A stretch of DNA of 64,000 nucleotides from Sediminicola sp047612485 (GTDB lineage Bacteria > Bacteroidota > Bacteroidia > Flavobacteriales > Flavobacteriaceae). The notes beneath the pieces are model-generated. The model saw nothing but the letters and a program-made list of their open reading frames with translations. It had not been told where the DNA came from and ran no database searches. Of this stretch, positions 8,538 through 16,983 are shown one piece after another. The DNA lies in NCBI GenBank assembly GCA_047612485.1, contig JBLGAT010000005.1:1-64000 (forward strand), given 5' to 3'. Position 1 is the first letter of the stretch, and every line of letters starts with the position of its first letter. The position numbers and the translations under genes were made by a program.

Positions 8538-9275
8538 ATGGCTATTTTTATTCTCGTTTTTGTACTCTGGTACGGTGGATTGTTCTTCCAATCCTTTTTT
8601 TTACATCGCTATGCGGCTCACCAGGTATTTACCATGTCAAAAACGATGGAACGTATTACGTTTGTTTTGACTTGGATTTTTCAAGGCCCAAGCTACCTAA
8701 GTGCTTATGGTTATGGTATTATGCATCGGATGCACCATGCATACACAGATACTGAAAAGGATCCTCATTCTCCATCTCATGATGCTAATTTATTTGCGAT
8801 GATGTGGAAAACCAAAACAATCTATCAAAATATTAATACACAACGTATAGAGATTGATCAACGTTTTACCAAAAATGTTCCTCAATGGAAAGGATTTGAC
8901 CTCTTTGCAAGTTCAAGGTTCTCGCGTTTACTTTGGATTGCCGCTTATATATTATTCTTTGTATTCTTTGTGACTTCTTGGTGGCAATGGTTATTATTAC
9001 CTGTAACGTTTTTAATGGCTCCTATACATGGAGTGATCATTAACTGGTTTGGTCATATTTATGGCTATGTTAATTATACCATGAAAAACACAAGTAAAAA
9101 TCTTTTTCGTGTTGATTTTTTAATGATGGGAGAAGGGTATCACAATAATCATCATAAACATGCAAGCAGCGCTAATTTTGGTGTAAAATGGTATGAGATT
9201 GATATTACTTATTTGATTATAAGATTATTGGATACAATTGGTTTTATCCGGTTAAAACCAATTGTAGTTAAATAA
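8538..9275 (+). CDS. Acyl-CoA (delta-9 type) desaturase
   Basis: This 245-residue integral membrane protein has the histidine boxes of acyl-CoA/stearoyl desaturases: HRYAAHQ, HRMHHAYTDTEKDPHSP and EGYHNNHH. Four hydrophobic segments flank the boxes. It is a short member of the family with no C-terminal cytochrome b5, as usual in Bacteroidota. The start MAIFILVFVLWYGGLFF matches the expected membrane N-terminus. It should introduce a cis double bond near carbon 9 of a saturated acyl chain. The leader contains ten consecutive A just before the ATG. It is in the same direction as, and close behind, the Crp-type regulator gene. Confidence 0.88.
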   Translation: MAIFILVFVLWYGGLFFQSFFLHRYAAHQVFTMSKTMERITFVLTWIFQGPSYLSAYGYGIMHRMHHAYTDTEKDPHSPSHDANLFAMMWKTKTIYQNINTQRIEIDQRFTKNVPQWKGFDLFASSRFSRLLWIAAYILFFVFFVTSWWQWLLLPVTFLMAPIHGVIINWFGHIYGYVNYTMKNTSKNLFRVDFLMMGEGYHNNHHKHASSANFGVKWYEIDITYLIIRLLDTIGFIRLKPIVVK

Positions 9276-9346
9276 TAATTCAAAGCTGTTTTTTTGGGAT
9301 TTTGGGATGCTTGCCCGTAAATATGGTTGGAAGATTATTTTAATGT

Positions 9347-11113
9347 TTAAAGGGCATTTACAAAATACATCTTCATCATCCCTCTGTTTTTAACTTGGAT
9401 TTCACCTCTGGGTTCACAATCATACTCTTCTTTTACCAGTTTATATGTATTTTCAGATATATTGATTCTTCCCGCTTCAGACATGGTTTCCATACGGGCG
9501 GCCACGTTTACAGTATCTCCCCAGATATCATAAGCAAATTTTTTGGTCCCCACTACCCCGGCCACAACTGGCCCGGTATTGATTCCTATTCGTATGTCGA
9601 AAGCTAATTCACTTGACGCAGTATCGTTTTTTGTTTGTTCAACAAATGCAGCAATTTCAAAAGCTGCTTCCACTGTGCTTTTAGCATGGTTATCTTCATT
9701 GTGATGTAATCCACCTGCACACATATAGGCATCACCAATAGTTTTGATTTTTTCGAGGCCATGTTTTTCAATTATAGTATCAAACTTTGAAAAATAAAAG
9801 TCTACTGTTTCTACCAAGGCCTCAGGCGATAAATTTTCTGAGAAGCTGGTAAACCCTTTAAAGTCTGTAAACATAACAGTTACCGCATTATACTTTCTAG
9901 CTTTTACCTTTCCATTTAGCTTTAACTCTTTAGCTGTATCTGCTGGCAAAATGTTCAGCAATAGTTTTTCTGACTTTATCTTTTCTTTTGAAATGATACG
10001 GTAAAACCATAAAGATGCCAGTAATAGGATTCCGATGAACCCTAAGATAATCAATTGGTTTCTTTTTTGTGTTTCTAAAAGTACTACTTCTACTTGTTTT
10101 TGCGATACCTCATAATCTGTTCGCATATTTCCAATTTGTTGAACTTTTTGTAAATTGATAACGCTGTCCCTGTAAGCTATATGTTCCTTATAATGTCTGT
10201 ATGAAATTTCTAAATTCCCAATAATTTCGTAGAGCTCTGAGAGTTTGAGATTGGCCTCGCTAATTTGTTCTTTTAACTGATACTGCTCCGCTAATGATAG
10301 TGCTCTGTGCCCATACTTTAATGCCGAAGGGAAATCCTTTTTTCTTAAATAAATATCAGCCATAAAGTTTAAATACACCGAAATTGGATAATAATCTTTA
10401 TTGATTTCAAGTATTTCAATTGCTCTATAAATAAAGTTCTCAGCTAAAACGTCTTTTCCTTGCTCTGCATAGACCATTCCTAAATTTCCCAAACCATACG
10501 CTTCACCAATTGGCATATTTAGTTTGTTGAAAATAAGAACTGACTCTGTGGTATATAAAATTGTAGAATCTAATTTACCAACACTAAAATAGTCGTCTCC
10601 TGCATTGAGCAATGCTGTAGCTACATTTACAGAATCGTTTAGTTTTCTTAAGATTTTAATTGATTTATTATAATAACCTTGAGCTACCTTAGAGTTTTTC
10701 ATAGCGGAATATGTTCCCGCAATTGACAACAATAGACCACCTATTCCAGCTTCATGTTTTAAGCGATAGGCATAATCAAGGCTTTTGAAATAAGATTCAA
10801 GGGCCAATGCATTATTACCCTTAGCTTGCATGGCATTACCTTTTTGTAGAAATCCACTGTGTAGAAATCCAAATAAAGAATCTTTAGATGCTTTCTTAAT
10901 TAATAACTCTGAAAATTTAAGTTGCCTTTCTGGATCGGTCTCCTCTTCTGCTATATTTTTTAACAATGCAAGGCCCCCATCATTATAAGATTCATTCTCA
11001 TATAATATAATAAGGCTATCTGCTAACTTCTGATTCTGACTAAATATAAAGACGGGAAATAAATGAAAAAAGGCCATAAATAATCTGGCCTTTTTTAAAG
11101 AAGAAATATGCAT
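9347..11113 (-). CDS. TPR-containing class III adenylate cyclase (copy 1)
   Basis: The 588-residue protein has a signal peptide, about six TPRs (residues 85-310), one membrane helix (about 353-371), a short linker (LLLNILPADTA) and a cytoplasmic class III cyclase domain (411-588). All catalytic residues are present: metal-binding Asp417 (MFTDFKGF) and Asp461 (IGDAYM), adenine-selecting Lys457 and Asp529 (FAYDIWGD), and transition-state Asn536 and Arg540 (NVAARM). It should make cAMP in response to something bound by the periplasmic TPRs. The gene lies 17 bp after a small partner gene. A close paralogue with the same partner arrangement is at 21486. Confidence 0.92.
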   Translation of the reverse strand: MHISSLKKARLFMAFFHLFPVFIFSQNQKLADSLIILYENESYNDGGLALLKNIAEEETDPERQLKFSELLIKKASKDSLFGFLHSGFLQKGNAMQAKGNNALALESYFKSLDYAYRLKHEAGIGGLLLSIAGTYSAMKNSKVAQGYYNKSIKILRKLNDSVNVATALLNAGDDYFSVGKLDSTILYTTESVLIFNKLNMPIGEAYGLGNLGMVYAEQGKDVLAENFIYRAIEILEINKDYYPISVYLNFMADIYLRKKDFPSALKYGHRALSLAEQYQLKEQISEANLKLSELYEIIGNLEISYRHYKEHIAYRDSVINLQKVQQIGNMRTDYEVSQKQVEVVLLETQKRNQLIILGFIGILLLASLWFYRIISKEKIKSEKLLLNILPADTAKELKLNGKVKARKYNAVTVMFTDFKGFTSFSENLSPEALVETVDFYFSKFDTIIEKHGLEKIKTIGDAYMCAGGLHHNEDNHAKSTVEAAFEIAAFVEQTKNDTASSELAFDIRIGINTGPVVAGVVGTKKFAYDIWGDTVNVAARMETMSEAGRINISENTYKLVKEEYDCEPRGEIQVKNRGMMKMYFVNAL

Positions 11114-11130
11114 TAAAAATAAGTTTTATA

Positions 11131-11607
11131 TTAAGTTTTAACTCGTAACTTTGGATCATCCCAAACTTCAGTTTTAGCAGGGTCAGAATTAACAAAGTAC
11201 CCTATTTGGTAATTCTCGAATGGTTTTATATTTGGTTGAGTTGGCGTAAGGGAAATGCCAATAACGGTGCCAGTAATAACACCAGCAACAGCAGCATATT
11301 GGTCGTTGACCAATAGTTGTTGTGAATTTGTATACTTAGCGATTGAATTGTCAGCAGCTTTTATATGCATTAAGGTAATATCATTATTTCTGCCTGGATC
11401 GGGGTTGGGATCTACCTTCCACTCAATTACTTGATTGAGCTCAACATCTGTTACAAGCGTATCATCATCCGGATCACCAGGTGATCCTGGCGCACTGTTA
11501 CCTTGCTTTAAACTTAGATTAGTTGAATTTCCAATTCTACTTACATAAATGGTAATTGGGAGTGGTGTTGGAGGTATTACTGGTGGTGGATTATTTCCAT
11601 TGCACAT
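11131..11607 (-). CDS. Small AidA/PixA-like protein paired with cyclase
   Basis: This 158-residue protein has no visible signal peptide and begins with a proline-rich stretch (MCNGNNPPPVIPPTPLP). Features are ISRIGNS-like beta strands, an Asp/Pro-rich loop, VIEWKVDP in the middle and a C-terminus VWDDPKLRVKT. The combination of a central VxW strand and a final DP-hydrophobic strand recalls inclusion-body proteins of the AidA/PixA family; this is tentative. It precedes the cyclase gene by 17 bp in one operon. The protein encoded before the second cyclase (23367-23831) ends DPKIRVEE and shares the central motif, so the pairing is conserved. Confidence 0.55.
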   Translation of the reverse strand: MCNGNNPPPVIPPTPLPITIYVSRIGNSTNLSLKQGNSAPGSPGDPDDDTLVTDVELNQVIEWKVDPNPDPGRNNDITLMHIKAADNSIAKYTNSQQLLVNDQYAAVAGVITGTVIGISLTPTQPNIKPFENYQIGYFVNSDPAKTEVWDDPKLRVKT

Positions 11608-11736
11608 AATTTTAGTTTTAGTTTGGTTTATAATGAATTGAATATAAGACTATTTACGCTATTTTTTACTAAAAAAATAAAAATTGGTAAACCACTATTC
11701 AGTTTTTCAGAATTATTGAATGTCAAGTCAATCTTA

Positions 11737-12213
11737 TTAAGTCGCGGGAGCCACATATTCAAAATACCGGGTATTTCCAACATTGCCTTCGGGTTTGTAT
11801 TTAAACCCAAGAAAACGGAACCAGGATAATTGGTCGGTGCGGTGGGCTTCCGCATACTGGCCAAGGGCACAGCCCTTAAATTCAATGGATAGCTTCAGTA
11901 GAATTTTGCGCATTTCAAAGCTCAGTTCCATGGCATGGACTTCCATGTGCCGGCTGCATATAAAAAACGTCTCATATCTTTTAGCCCCAATTTTATAAGC
12001 CCCAAGAATGCCTATTGGTTCCCCATTCACTGTTTTCCAAATTTTAGAATACCCGTCTGTTTGTGTTGATTTAAGACGGTTTTTTATGAATTGCAGTGTT
12101 TCTTGCCGTTCATTTTCATTAGCAAGTAGCCACTCTGGCCTAGATTTCTCCCATACATTTTTGAGAATATAAGTGATATCGGCGGTGGTTATTTCATCTT
12201 GTAGGTCAGACAT
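11737..12213 (-). CDS. GNAT-fold N-acetyltransferase-like protein
   Basis: The 158-residue protein has the layout of a GNAT domain: a strand with GEPIGILGAYKIG, a central helix (FEMRKILLKLSIEF) and the C-terminal strand pair after SWFRFLGFKYKPEG, which is typical of the acetyl-CoA fold. The pyrophosphate-binding Q/RxxGxG/A loop is not clear. It resembles GNAT-like proteins also found in phages, whose substrate is unknown. It lies 129 bp upstream of the small cyclase-partner gene on the same strand. Confidence 0.5.
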   Translation of the reverse strand: MSDLQDEITTADITYILKNVWEKSRPEWLLANENERQETLQFIKNRLKSTQTDGYSKIWKTVNGEPIGILGAYKIGAKRYETFFICSRHMEVHAMELSFEMRKILLKLSIEFKGCALGQYAEAHRTDQLSWFRFLGFKYKPEGNVGNTRYFEYVAPAT

Positions 12214-12445
12214 AATTTTATAACAATGTTGGTTACTAGATTTATTGAGGATTATACATTTACAAAAAAAGCATTACTGGTTAATTATAAAAGGAGGAGA
12301 TTAACTATTTTTTTTACCATAGTTCTAAGATAAAATAATTCTTGGTTACAATCTAGTACTTGTACATTGCCAATTAGCAGCAACTAAATTTAATTGAGAA
12401 AACACCTTCAACTAATTAAAAAATAGTATTAAGTATCTTAAATTG

Positions 12446-12490
12446 AAAAGAGCCTGCAGGTAGAACTCTAGTTCCATTGCAGACTCTTTT
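12446..12490 (-). terminator. Terminator hairpin after the protease gene
   Basis: AAAAGAGCCTGCA pairs with TGCAGACTCTTTT with one mismatch and a nested inner hairpin (GAACTCTAGTTC). On the minus strand it ends in a T run, and it lies just downstream of the metalloprotease gene. The rest of the 12214-12547 gap shows no gene. Confidence 0.6.
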
Positions 12491-12547
12491 ATAAAGTATA
12501 TCTTTTATCGGCTCATACTACTTTAAAGTAGTTTTGTCAAAATAGAC

Positions 12548-13594
12548 TTATTCTTTGTTTGACCTCACAAAACCAATCGGTTTAAATAAAACTTCCATTT
12601 CGGCGATGTTCAACCCAGAGTTTTCTTCACTTCTTGAAAGCTCATTAATATCAACACCCGGTGTGCCTTTTGGTAAAGCATAAGATTCTCCTACCGATGC
12701 AGAACCATACCCAAGATCTCCCATAGATCCTGCGGTGATACGGCTCAATGGATTTTCACCCGAATTTAAAAAGCCGGTCATTAATTCATTGTTCAATGTA
12801 GATTCTTTCCAATGTCCAAATCGAGTTCCCGGACCAAAATTATTTTCAATTGGAAGTTCACCAATTCCACCTTCAGCGTTCCAAAAAACGTTTGCCATTT
12901 TTCCTGCAAAAAACGGTTGTTGAAATGTCCCAGTGAGTAGGTTTCTCGAAAAGTTAAATTGTGGAGCATTAATATTCCAAAGTGTACCTATACCCAATAC
13001 ATGCCCCATTTCGTGTACAATCACATCTTCGAAAAGATCAAATTGATCAAGAAAAGCTAAATCATCCACATCAAACTCCATAAAACCACTCAACGTTAAA
13101 AAGTTATCTAATCGAACAAACCTAGGACCTGCTCTACCTAGAATACCTCTAGGGCCGTCTATAGGACGAAGTAATACCTCGATAACAATGTCATCAATGG
13201 TGCCTTCAATATCAGAAACATTTTCAAAGGCAGAAGGTAAGGAACCTGTAAAAGAAGAAACGTCTTTTATTATTATCCGTTCCCATCGAGCCGCTGCCGC
13301 TTCAAAAACTTCTTTTTGCCTTTCTGTAGGGGTTGCCGCATATCTTAACGTGATATTGAAACGTCCGCGGTCTTCACCAGCTGCTTCAGTTGTCTTTAAG
13401 ACTGTAGGAGTTAAATCATCAATGATAATAGGTTCAAGCGGGTCAGCCTTCAAGACTATCTCTAGGTCTTGTACTTCTAACACAATTTGGGAATCGGATT
13501 CTAAAACCTCCTCTGAACAAGAGATAAAAAATAACGTAGTTAATACGCAACCGAAAGCAAGAAACCTTCTGGCGTTTTGTAAAGTGTTTTTCAT
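12548..13594 (-). CDS. Leishmanolysin-like zinc metalloprotease lipoprotein
   Basis: The 348-residue precursor has a lipoprotein signal (LTTLFFISCSEE). The mature part contains AAARWERIIIKDVSSF, common upstream of this catalytic domain, and the zinc motif VHEMGHVLGIGTLW (HExxHxxG). A third ligand is likely in FGHWKES, followed by ELMTGFLN and the conserved SRITAGSMGDLGY. This matches secreted leishmanolysin-like (M8-related) peptidases. It should be a surface or periplasmic protease. It stands alone, with its own downstream terminator. Confidence 0.85.
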   Translation of the reverse strand: MKNTLQNARRFLAFGCVLTTLFFISCSEEVLESDSQIVLEVQDLEIVLKADPLEPIIIDDLTPTVLKTTEAAGEDRGRFNITLRYAATPTERQKEVFEAAAARWERIIIKDVSSFTGSLPSAFENVSDIEGTIDDIVIEVLLRPIDGPRGILGRAGPRFVRLDNFLTLSGFMEFDVDDLAFLDQFDLFEDVIVHEMGHVLGIGTLWNINAPQFNFSRNLLTGTFQQPFFAGKMANVFWNAEGGIGELPIENNFGPGTRFGHWKESTLNNELMTGFLNSGENPLSRITAGSMGDLGYGSASVGESYALPKGTPGVDINELSRSEENSGLNIAEMEVLFKPIGFVRSNKE

Positions 13595-13829
13595 TTTTAT
13601 ATTTAGAGAAATATAAAAAACTCCTGAGAAATTAATCGTCCTTTTTTTATAAAAAACGTTTTGTTTAAGTATTTTTTTGTGAAAATATTCTAAATACTGA
13701 AAACCAATTATTTACGATTTTATCAGTTTAATAAAAAAACAATAAATTAATAAGCATGGTGTTTGGTAATCACATAAAATTTATGGAATTGGGAACTTCA
13801 TGCTATTAAAATAGCAAACTATTCTCCTA

Positions 13830-14600
13830 TCATTCCTTTACAAACACCATACAATGCTGCCACGGTAAGGTGTCTATATTGCGTTCTAATTTTAACCCCA
13901 AGGCCTTCATTTCTTTAACTGCTTGTTTTTGCGTCATTTTGTGTATTTCTTTGATGGGAACACGGGGATCTTCTCCTCTGTACTCAATCAAATAGATTTT
14001 ACCATCGGGCCTTAATGCTTTTTTAATGGACTGCATCATTTCATAGGGGTAATTAAACTCGTGGTATACATCAACTAGAAGTACCTTGTCTACAGTATTT
14101 TCAGGTAATTCAACACTTTTTTCGCTTCCTTTAATTAAAGAAACATTTGTTATCCCATTTTGTAATTTTTTGTTGCGCATGGCCGCTAGCATCTCCTCCT
14201 GAATGTCCACGGCATACACATGTCCTTTTCCGACCATTGGAGCCATCTTAAACACATGGTATCCAGATCCTGCACCAATATCTGCAATGTCATCTCCAGG
14301 TTGTATCTGCATGTACTTAAGTAATGTAGAGGTACTTTCTTCCTTTTCACGTTCAGGCCGTTCTAGCCAAGACATACCCTGAAATCCCATAACATGGGCA
14401 ATCTCTCTTCCCATATACCACTTTCCAATACCATTAATATCTCCTTCTTTTAATTCATAGGCAGTAGCGGTATCCTTATTTTGTCCGCTGCATTGATAGA
14501 TAGGGTGTACTATAAAAAATAGTACTATGAATTGAAATCCTTTTTTAAGAAATGAACACTTAGAAAAAAGTTGTAAACTAGTTTGGATTATATAGTTCAT
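13830..14600 (-). CDS. Exported SAM-dependent class I methyltransferase
   Basis: An N-terminal hydrophobic segment (GFQFIVLFFIVHPIYQCSG) suggests export or membrane anchoring. The catalytic part has motif I DIADIGAGSGYHVFKMA, motif II YAVDIQEEML, an acidic motif VLLVDVYHEFNYP and the late motif GKIYLIEYRGED. It resembles the flavobacterial methyltransferases with an MGREIAHVMGFQGMSWLERP lead-in. The substrate is unknown. The start is uncertain: ATGs at 14651 and 14600 are both possible, and I chose the one closer to the hydrophobic segment. Confidence 0.8.
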   Translation of the reverse strand: MNYIIQTSLQLFSKCSFLKKGFQFIVLFFIVHPIYQCSGQNKDTATAYELKEGDINGIGKWYMGREIAHVMGFQGMSWLERPEREKEESTSTLLKYMQIQPGDDIADIGAGSGYHVFKMAPMVGKGHVYAVDIQEEMLAAMRNKKLQNGITNVSLIKGSEKSVELPENTVDKVLLVDVYHEFNYPYEMMQSIKKALRPDGKIYLIEYRGEDPRVPIKEIHKMTQKQAVKEMKALGLKLERNIDTLPWQHCMVFVKE

Positions 14601-14651
14601 GTGAACTAAAGTGTTTTTTATACTATTTGCACTCTGTTTGTTGCGTCGCAT

Positions 14652-15026
14652 AACCAGAAATATTACAATTTCAATAGGTGGTGTAGGGATTAAATATAAT
14701 CAATCCTGTACCAATGTTCTCTTTTTAGTTCTCCCACGCCTCCTAAAGCATTATCGATTTCACTTCTCCCCTTCCTAGCTTGATTTGATTCACATTAAAT
14801 GCTCAGGTATTGATATATTTATTGTGGCGAGATAAAAGGTATTAAAGATTGTGAGGGCACTTACTGGGATAATCAGGTGGTAGGTCCTGTCACTCTTTTA
14901 TGAGGATGGAAGTGTTACATTTAAAGGACAGTATTTATAATGGATAGACCTCTTGGATTAGGGAAATAGTTATGACAGGAAAGTAAACTTGGTACATGCA
15001 ATGACCTACATGAGAAAGTTGATCAT
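14652..15026. other. Intergenic region without a supported gene
   Basis: About 375 bp between the methyltransferase and the membrane protein. No frame with a start and family resemblance is visible. A short minus-strand open tail near 14690-14760 (ELKREHWYRIDYI before a stop) could be debris of a lost gene but is too short to assign. Confidence 0.3.
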
Positions 15027-15827
15027 TTATAATTTTAACAGGGGTATCCCAAGGGATGCCTGATAAAAAGTAAACCCGATCCATGCCATGTACAGCAGTC
15101 CGAAAATAGTTACGGCGAGGACCTGAATTCTATTTGAAATATTCCATTTATTCGAGACCCATACAGCGAATAAGGGAATGAGCTGAATGCCGTGCAGGCC
15201 AAAAAAATGGGCAACCCTTAGGTCTCCGCCCACCGTGCTCCAATTCACCAATGGCAGTCCGGCCCCTCCATCTGCCACCCCTACGTTGTGCGCCATCTGG
15301 CCAATCATTTGCCCTCCTACCCAACTGCCTAAAAAAACGACTGACCAGCCCAACAAGATGGCCCATTGGATTGGTTTGGTAGTTTTTAATTTCAACCGAA
15401 TGGTGTCGAAAATAAAGAGCGCCATAACAATGACATTTATTCCGATAAGAATCCCCATGGACATAAAAAGGAGGGCATCAAAGATACTTGATTTGTTGTA
15501 ATGGGATTGTATGCCCCTTGATGCCTGGAATAAAACGATCACCGTTTCGATCAACAAGGTCCAAGCAACAATATTGTTGATGATGTTAGTCTTTCTTTTG
15601 GTGTAGGGGTAAAAGCCAATGAGATAGCCTACGGTCATGATGTAAATACCGTCCGAAATCGCGAATTTCAAGGGTTTTATCCATACGTTTATACCCATTA
15701 CTGTTCTCTCATCTATAAAGAGCCCTGCCGCGCATCCGATGGCCAAGAATAAATGGATCAGAACAATGGTATAAAGGATTGGACTTTCTTCTTTTACAGT
15801 GCTGAATACCTTGGTTAGATTTTTCAT
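15027..15827 (-). CDS. Polytopic membrane protein of unknown function
   Basis: The 266-residue protein has about seven membrane segments (for example YTIVLIHLFLAIGCAAGLFI and IQVLAVTIFGLLYMAWIGF). Conserved-looking polar motifs in the membrane are KPLKFAISDGIYIMTVGY, GSWVGGQMIGQMAHNVG and DLRVAHFFGLHGIQ, the last with two His that could bind a cofactor or metal. I do not recognise a characterised family. Its ATG overlaps the stop of the ABA4-like gene by 4 bp (ATGA), so they are co-translated and may work together in the membrane. Confidence 0.75.
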   Translation of the reverse strand: MKNLTKVFSTVKEESPILYTIVLIHLFLAIGCAAGLFIDERTVMGINVWIKPLKFAISDGIYIMTVGYLIGFYPYTKRKTNIINNIVAWTLLIETVIVLFQASRGIQSHYNKSSIFDALLFMSMGILIGINVIVMALFIFDTIRLKLKTTKPIQWAILLGWSVVFLGSWVGGQMIGQMAHNVGVADGGAGLPLVNWSTVGGDLRVAHFFGLHGIQLIPLFAVWVSNKWNISNRIQVLAVTIFGLLYMAWIGFTFYQASLGIPLLKL

Positions 15828-16246
15828 GAGCGTTGTCCTTTAATTCCCTTGATGATCATAAAGAGCAGAAACCCAAGGGGGCCAAACATAAATGTTCCAA
15901 TAAGACAAGGGACCAATAGCAATTGGTGGATCCCTATTTTTTTGTTTTCATCTAAAATCCACATGCCCACAAGAAGATCAAATGCCAGATAATGCACCCA
16001 TCCGGCCAGTACGGCATTTTCTTCCGTGAATAATGCCATCACAGCGTCAAGACTGCCAAAATCCATCCCCCCTCCTATCCGTAAGGCCTGAAAAATATAA
16101 AAGGCGTAGACCAATGCCAACGCTGAGGGAATTACTTTGAAATCTATTAAAAATCTTGTCACTTTCCATTTGGGCAATACAAGCATCAAGAGCCACATGG
16201 GCAAGGCGGTGGTGTTTGCCACGGAAAAAACTTCGGTCGGAGTCAT
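15824..16246 (-). CDS. ABA4-like family (DUF4281) membrane protein
   Basis: Four membrane segments and the motifs VFSVANTTALPMWLLMLVLP, WVHYLAFDLLVGMWI and PCLIGTFMFGPLGFLLFMI match the ABA4-like family (DUF4281). The plant member takes part in neoxanthin formation; bacterial functions are not established. The frame is open from 16297, but the ATG at 16246 gives the usual N-terminus. It forms a two-gene operon with the overlapping membrane protein downstream. Carotenoid or membrane pigment work is a possibility, not shown here. Confidence 0.8.
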   Translation of the reverse strand: MTPTEVFSVANTTALPMWLLMLVLPKWKVTRFLIDFKVIPSALALVYAFYIFQALRIGGGMDFGSLDAVMALFTEENAVLAGWVHYLAFDLLVGMWILDENKKIGIHQLLLVPCLIGTFMFGPLGFLLFMIIKGIKGQRS

Positions 16247-16639
16247 AATTGCAAGGTTGAATAGGTTGGTTTGTGGTAAGGTACTAAATTTGATCAAATT
16301 GTTTAAATCCGAGATGTATAGGCAAGAAAAAGATGCATGTTATCCCCCCGACATTTTAAACGTTTTTGTAGGAATATTGCGCTTAAACGCACAATGTATC
16401 AAAAGAAAGCAACTGCCCTTAGTTCTAGACTGAGCCTTACCTCATAGCTCCTGCTATGAATGTAACTCCTCATTGTTCTCTACTGCACAGGAACGGACGT
16501 CTCTTTTATGAGAGCAATTGGCCCTTGTTTTAGACTACGCTCTAACTGACAACTACTTTAATTGGTTGTATTAAAAGCTTAGTGGGAAGTGACATGGAAA
16601 TAATCATTAGAAACATCAAAAAGGGTGATTTTTAGGAGG

Positions 16640-16800
16640 TGCCCCAAAATAGTGCAGTTGAAAGAATTGCAAAGAAGTTGACTTTGATAAATGGCACAGA
16701 TAGACAAACCATCTTATTTAAGGGTGGAGCAGCTTGCGGATACATTTTTAATGTCGCCCACCTTTGTAAGTAAGTTCTTTAGAAAACAGGTCAAAATTAA
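16640..16800 (+). pseudogene. AraC-family HTH fragment
   Basis: A short frame around the ATG at 16691 encodes DKPSYLRVEQLADTFLMSPT followed by FVSKFFRKQV, the first helix-turn-helix of an AraC-type DNA-binding domain. Both the preceding sensor part and the second HTH are missing, and the frame drifts into AT-rich sequence. It is a decayed remnant. The rest of the gap 16298-16983 shows only an imperfect direct repeat (CCTTAGTTCTAGACT near 16417 and CCTTGTTTTAGACT near 16526). Confidence 0.5.
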
Positions 16801-16983
16801 TTTCATAGTCGACTATTTATTGATTTTTGGTCTTTTAATCCGTTGCACGGATCAAAATTTTAGTAATTTAATTTTTAGCGTTTTATGGTTATAATTAATT
16901 CTATTGTTATTATTTTCTACAATTTGGGACAAAATCCTTTTTTGAATTGAATAAATTCTTAAATTGTTGCTAAAAGGGATTTC

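Noticed and set aside
8509..8545. Run of ten A before the delta-9 desaturase, with an upstream ATG (8509) that one added A would bring into frame, suggesting phase variation
   Set aside because: The protein starting at 8538 already has the usual N-terminus of the family, so no slippage is needed.
11623..11885. Overlapping plus and minus frames across the GNAT-like gene's 3' end
   Set aside because: They are shadows of the gene at 11737-12213 and non-coding sequence; composition does not fit a separate protein.
16410..16545. Imperfect direct repeat as part of an insertion sequence
   Set aside because: Copies match only over about 14 bases, and no transposase frame or terminal inverted repeats are present.
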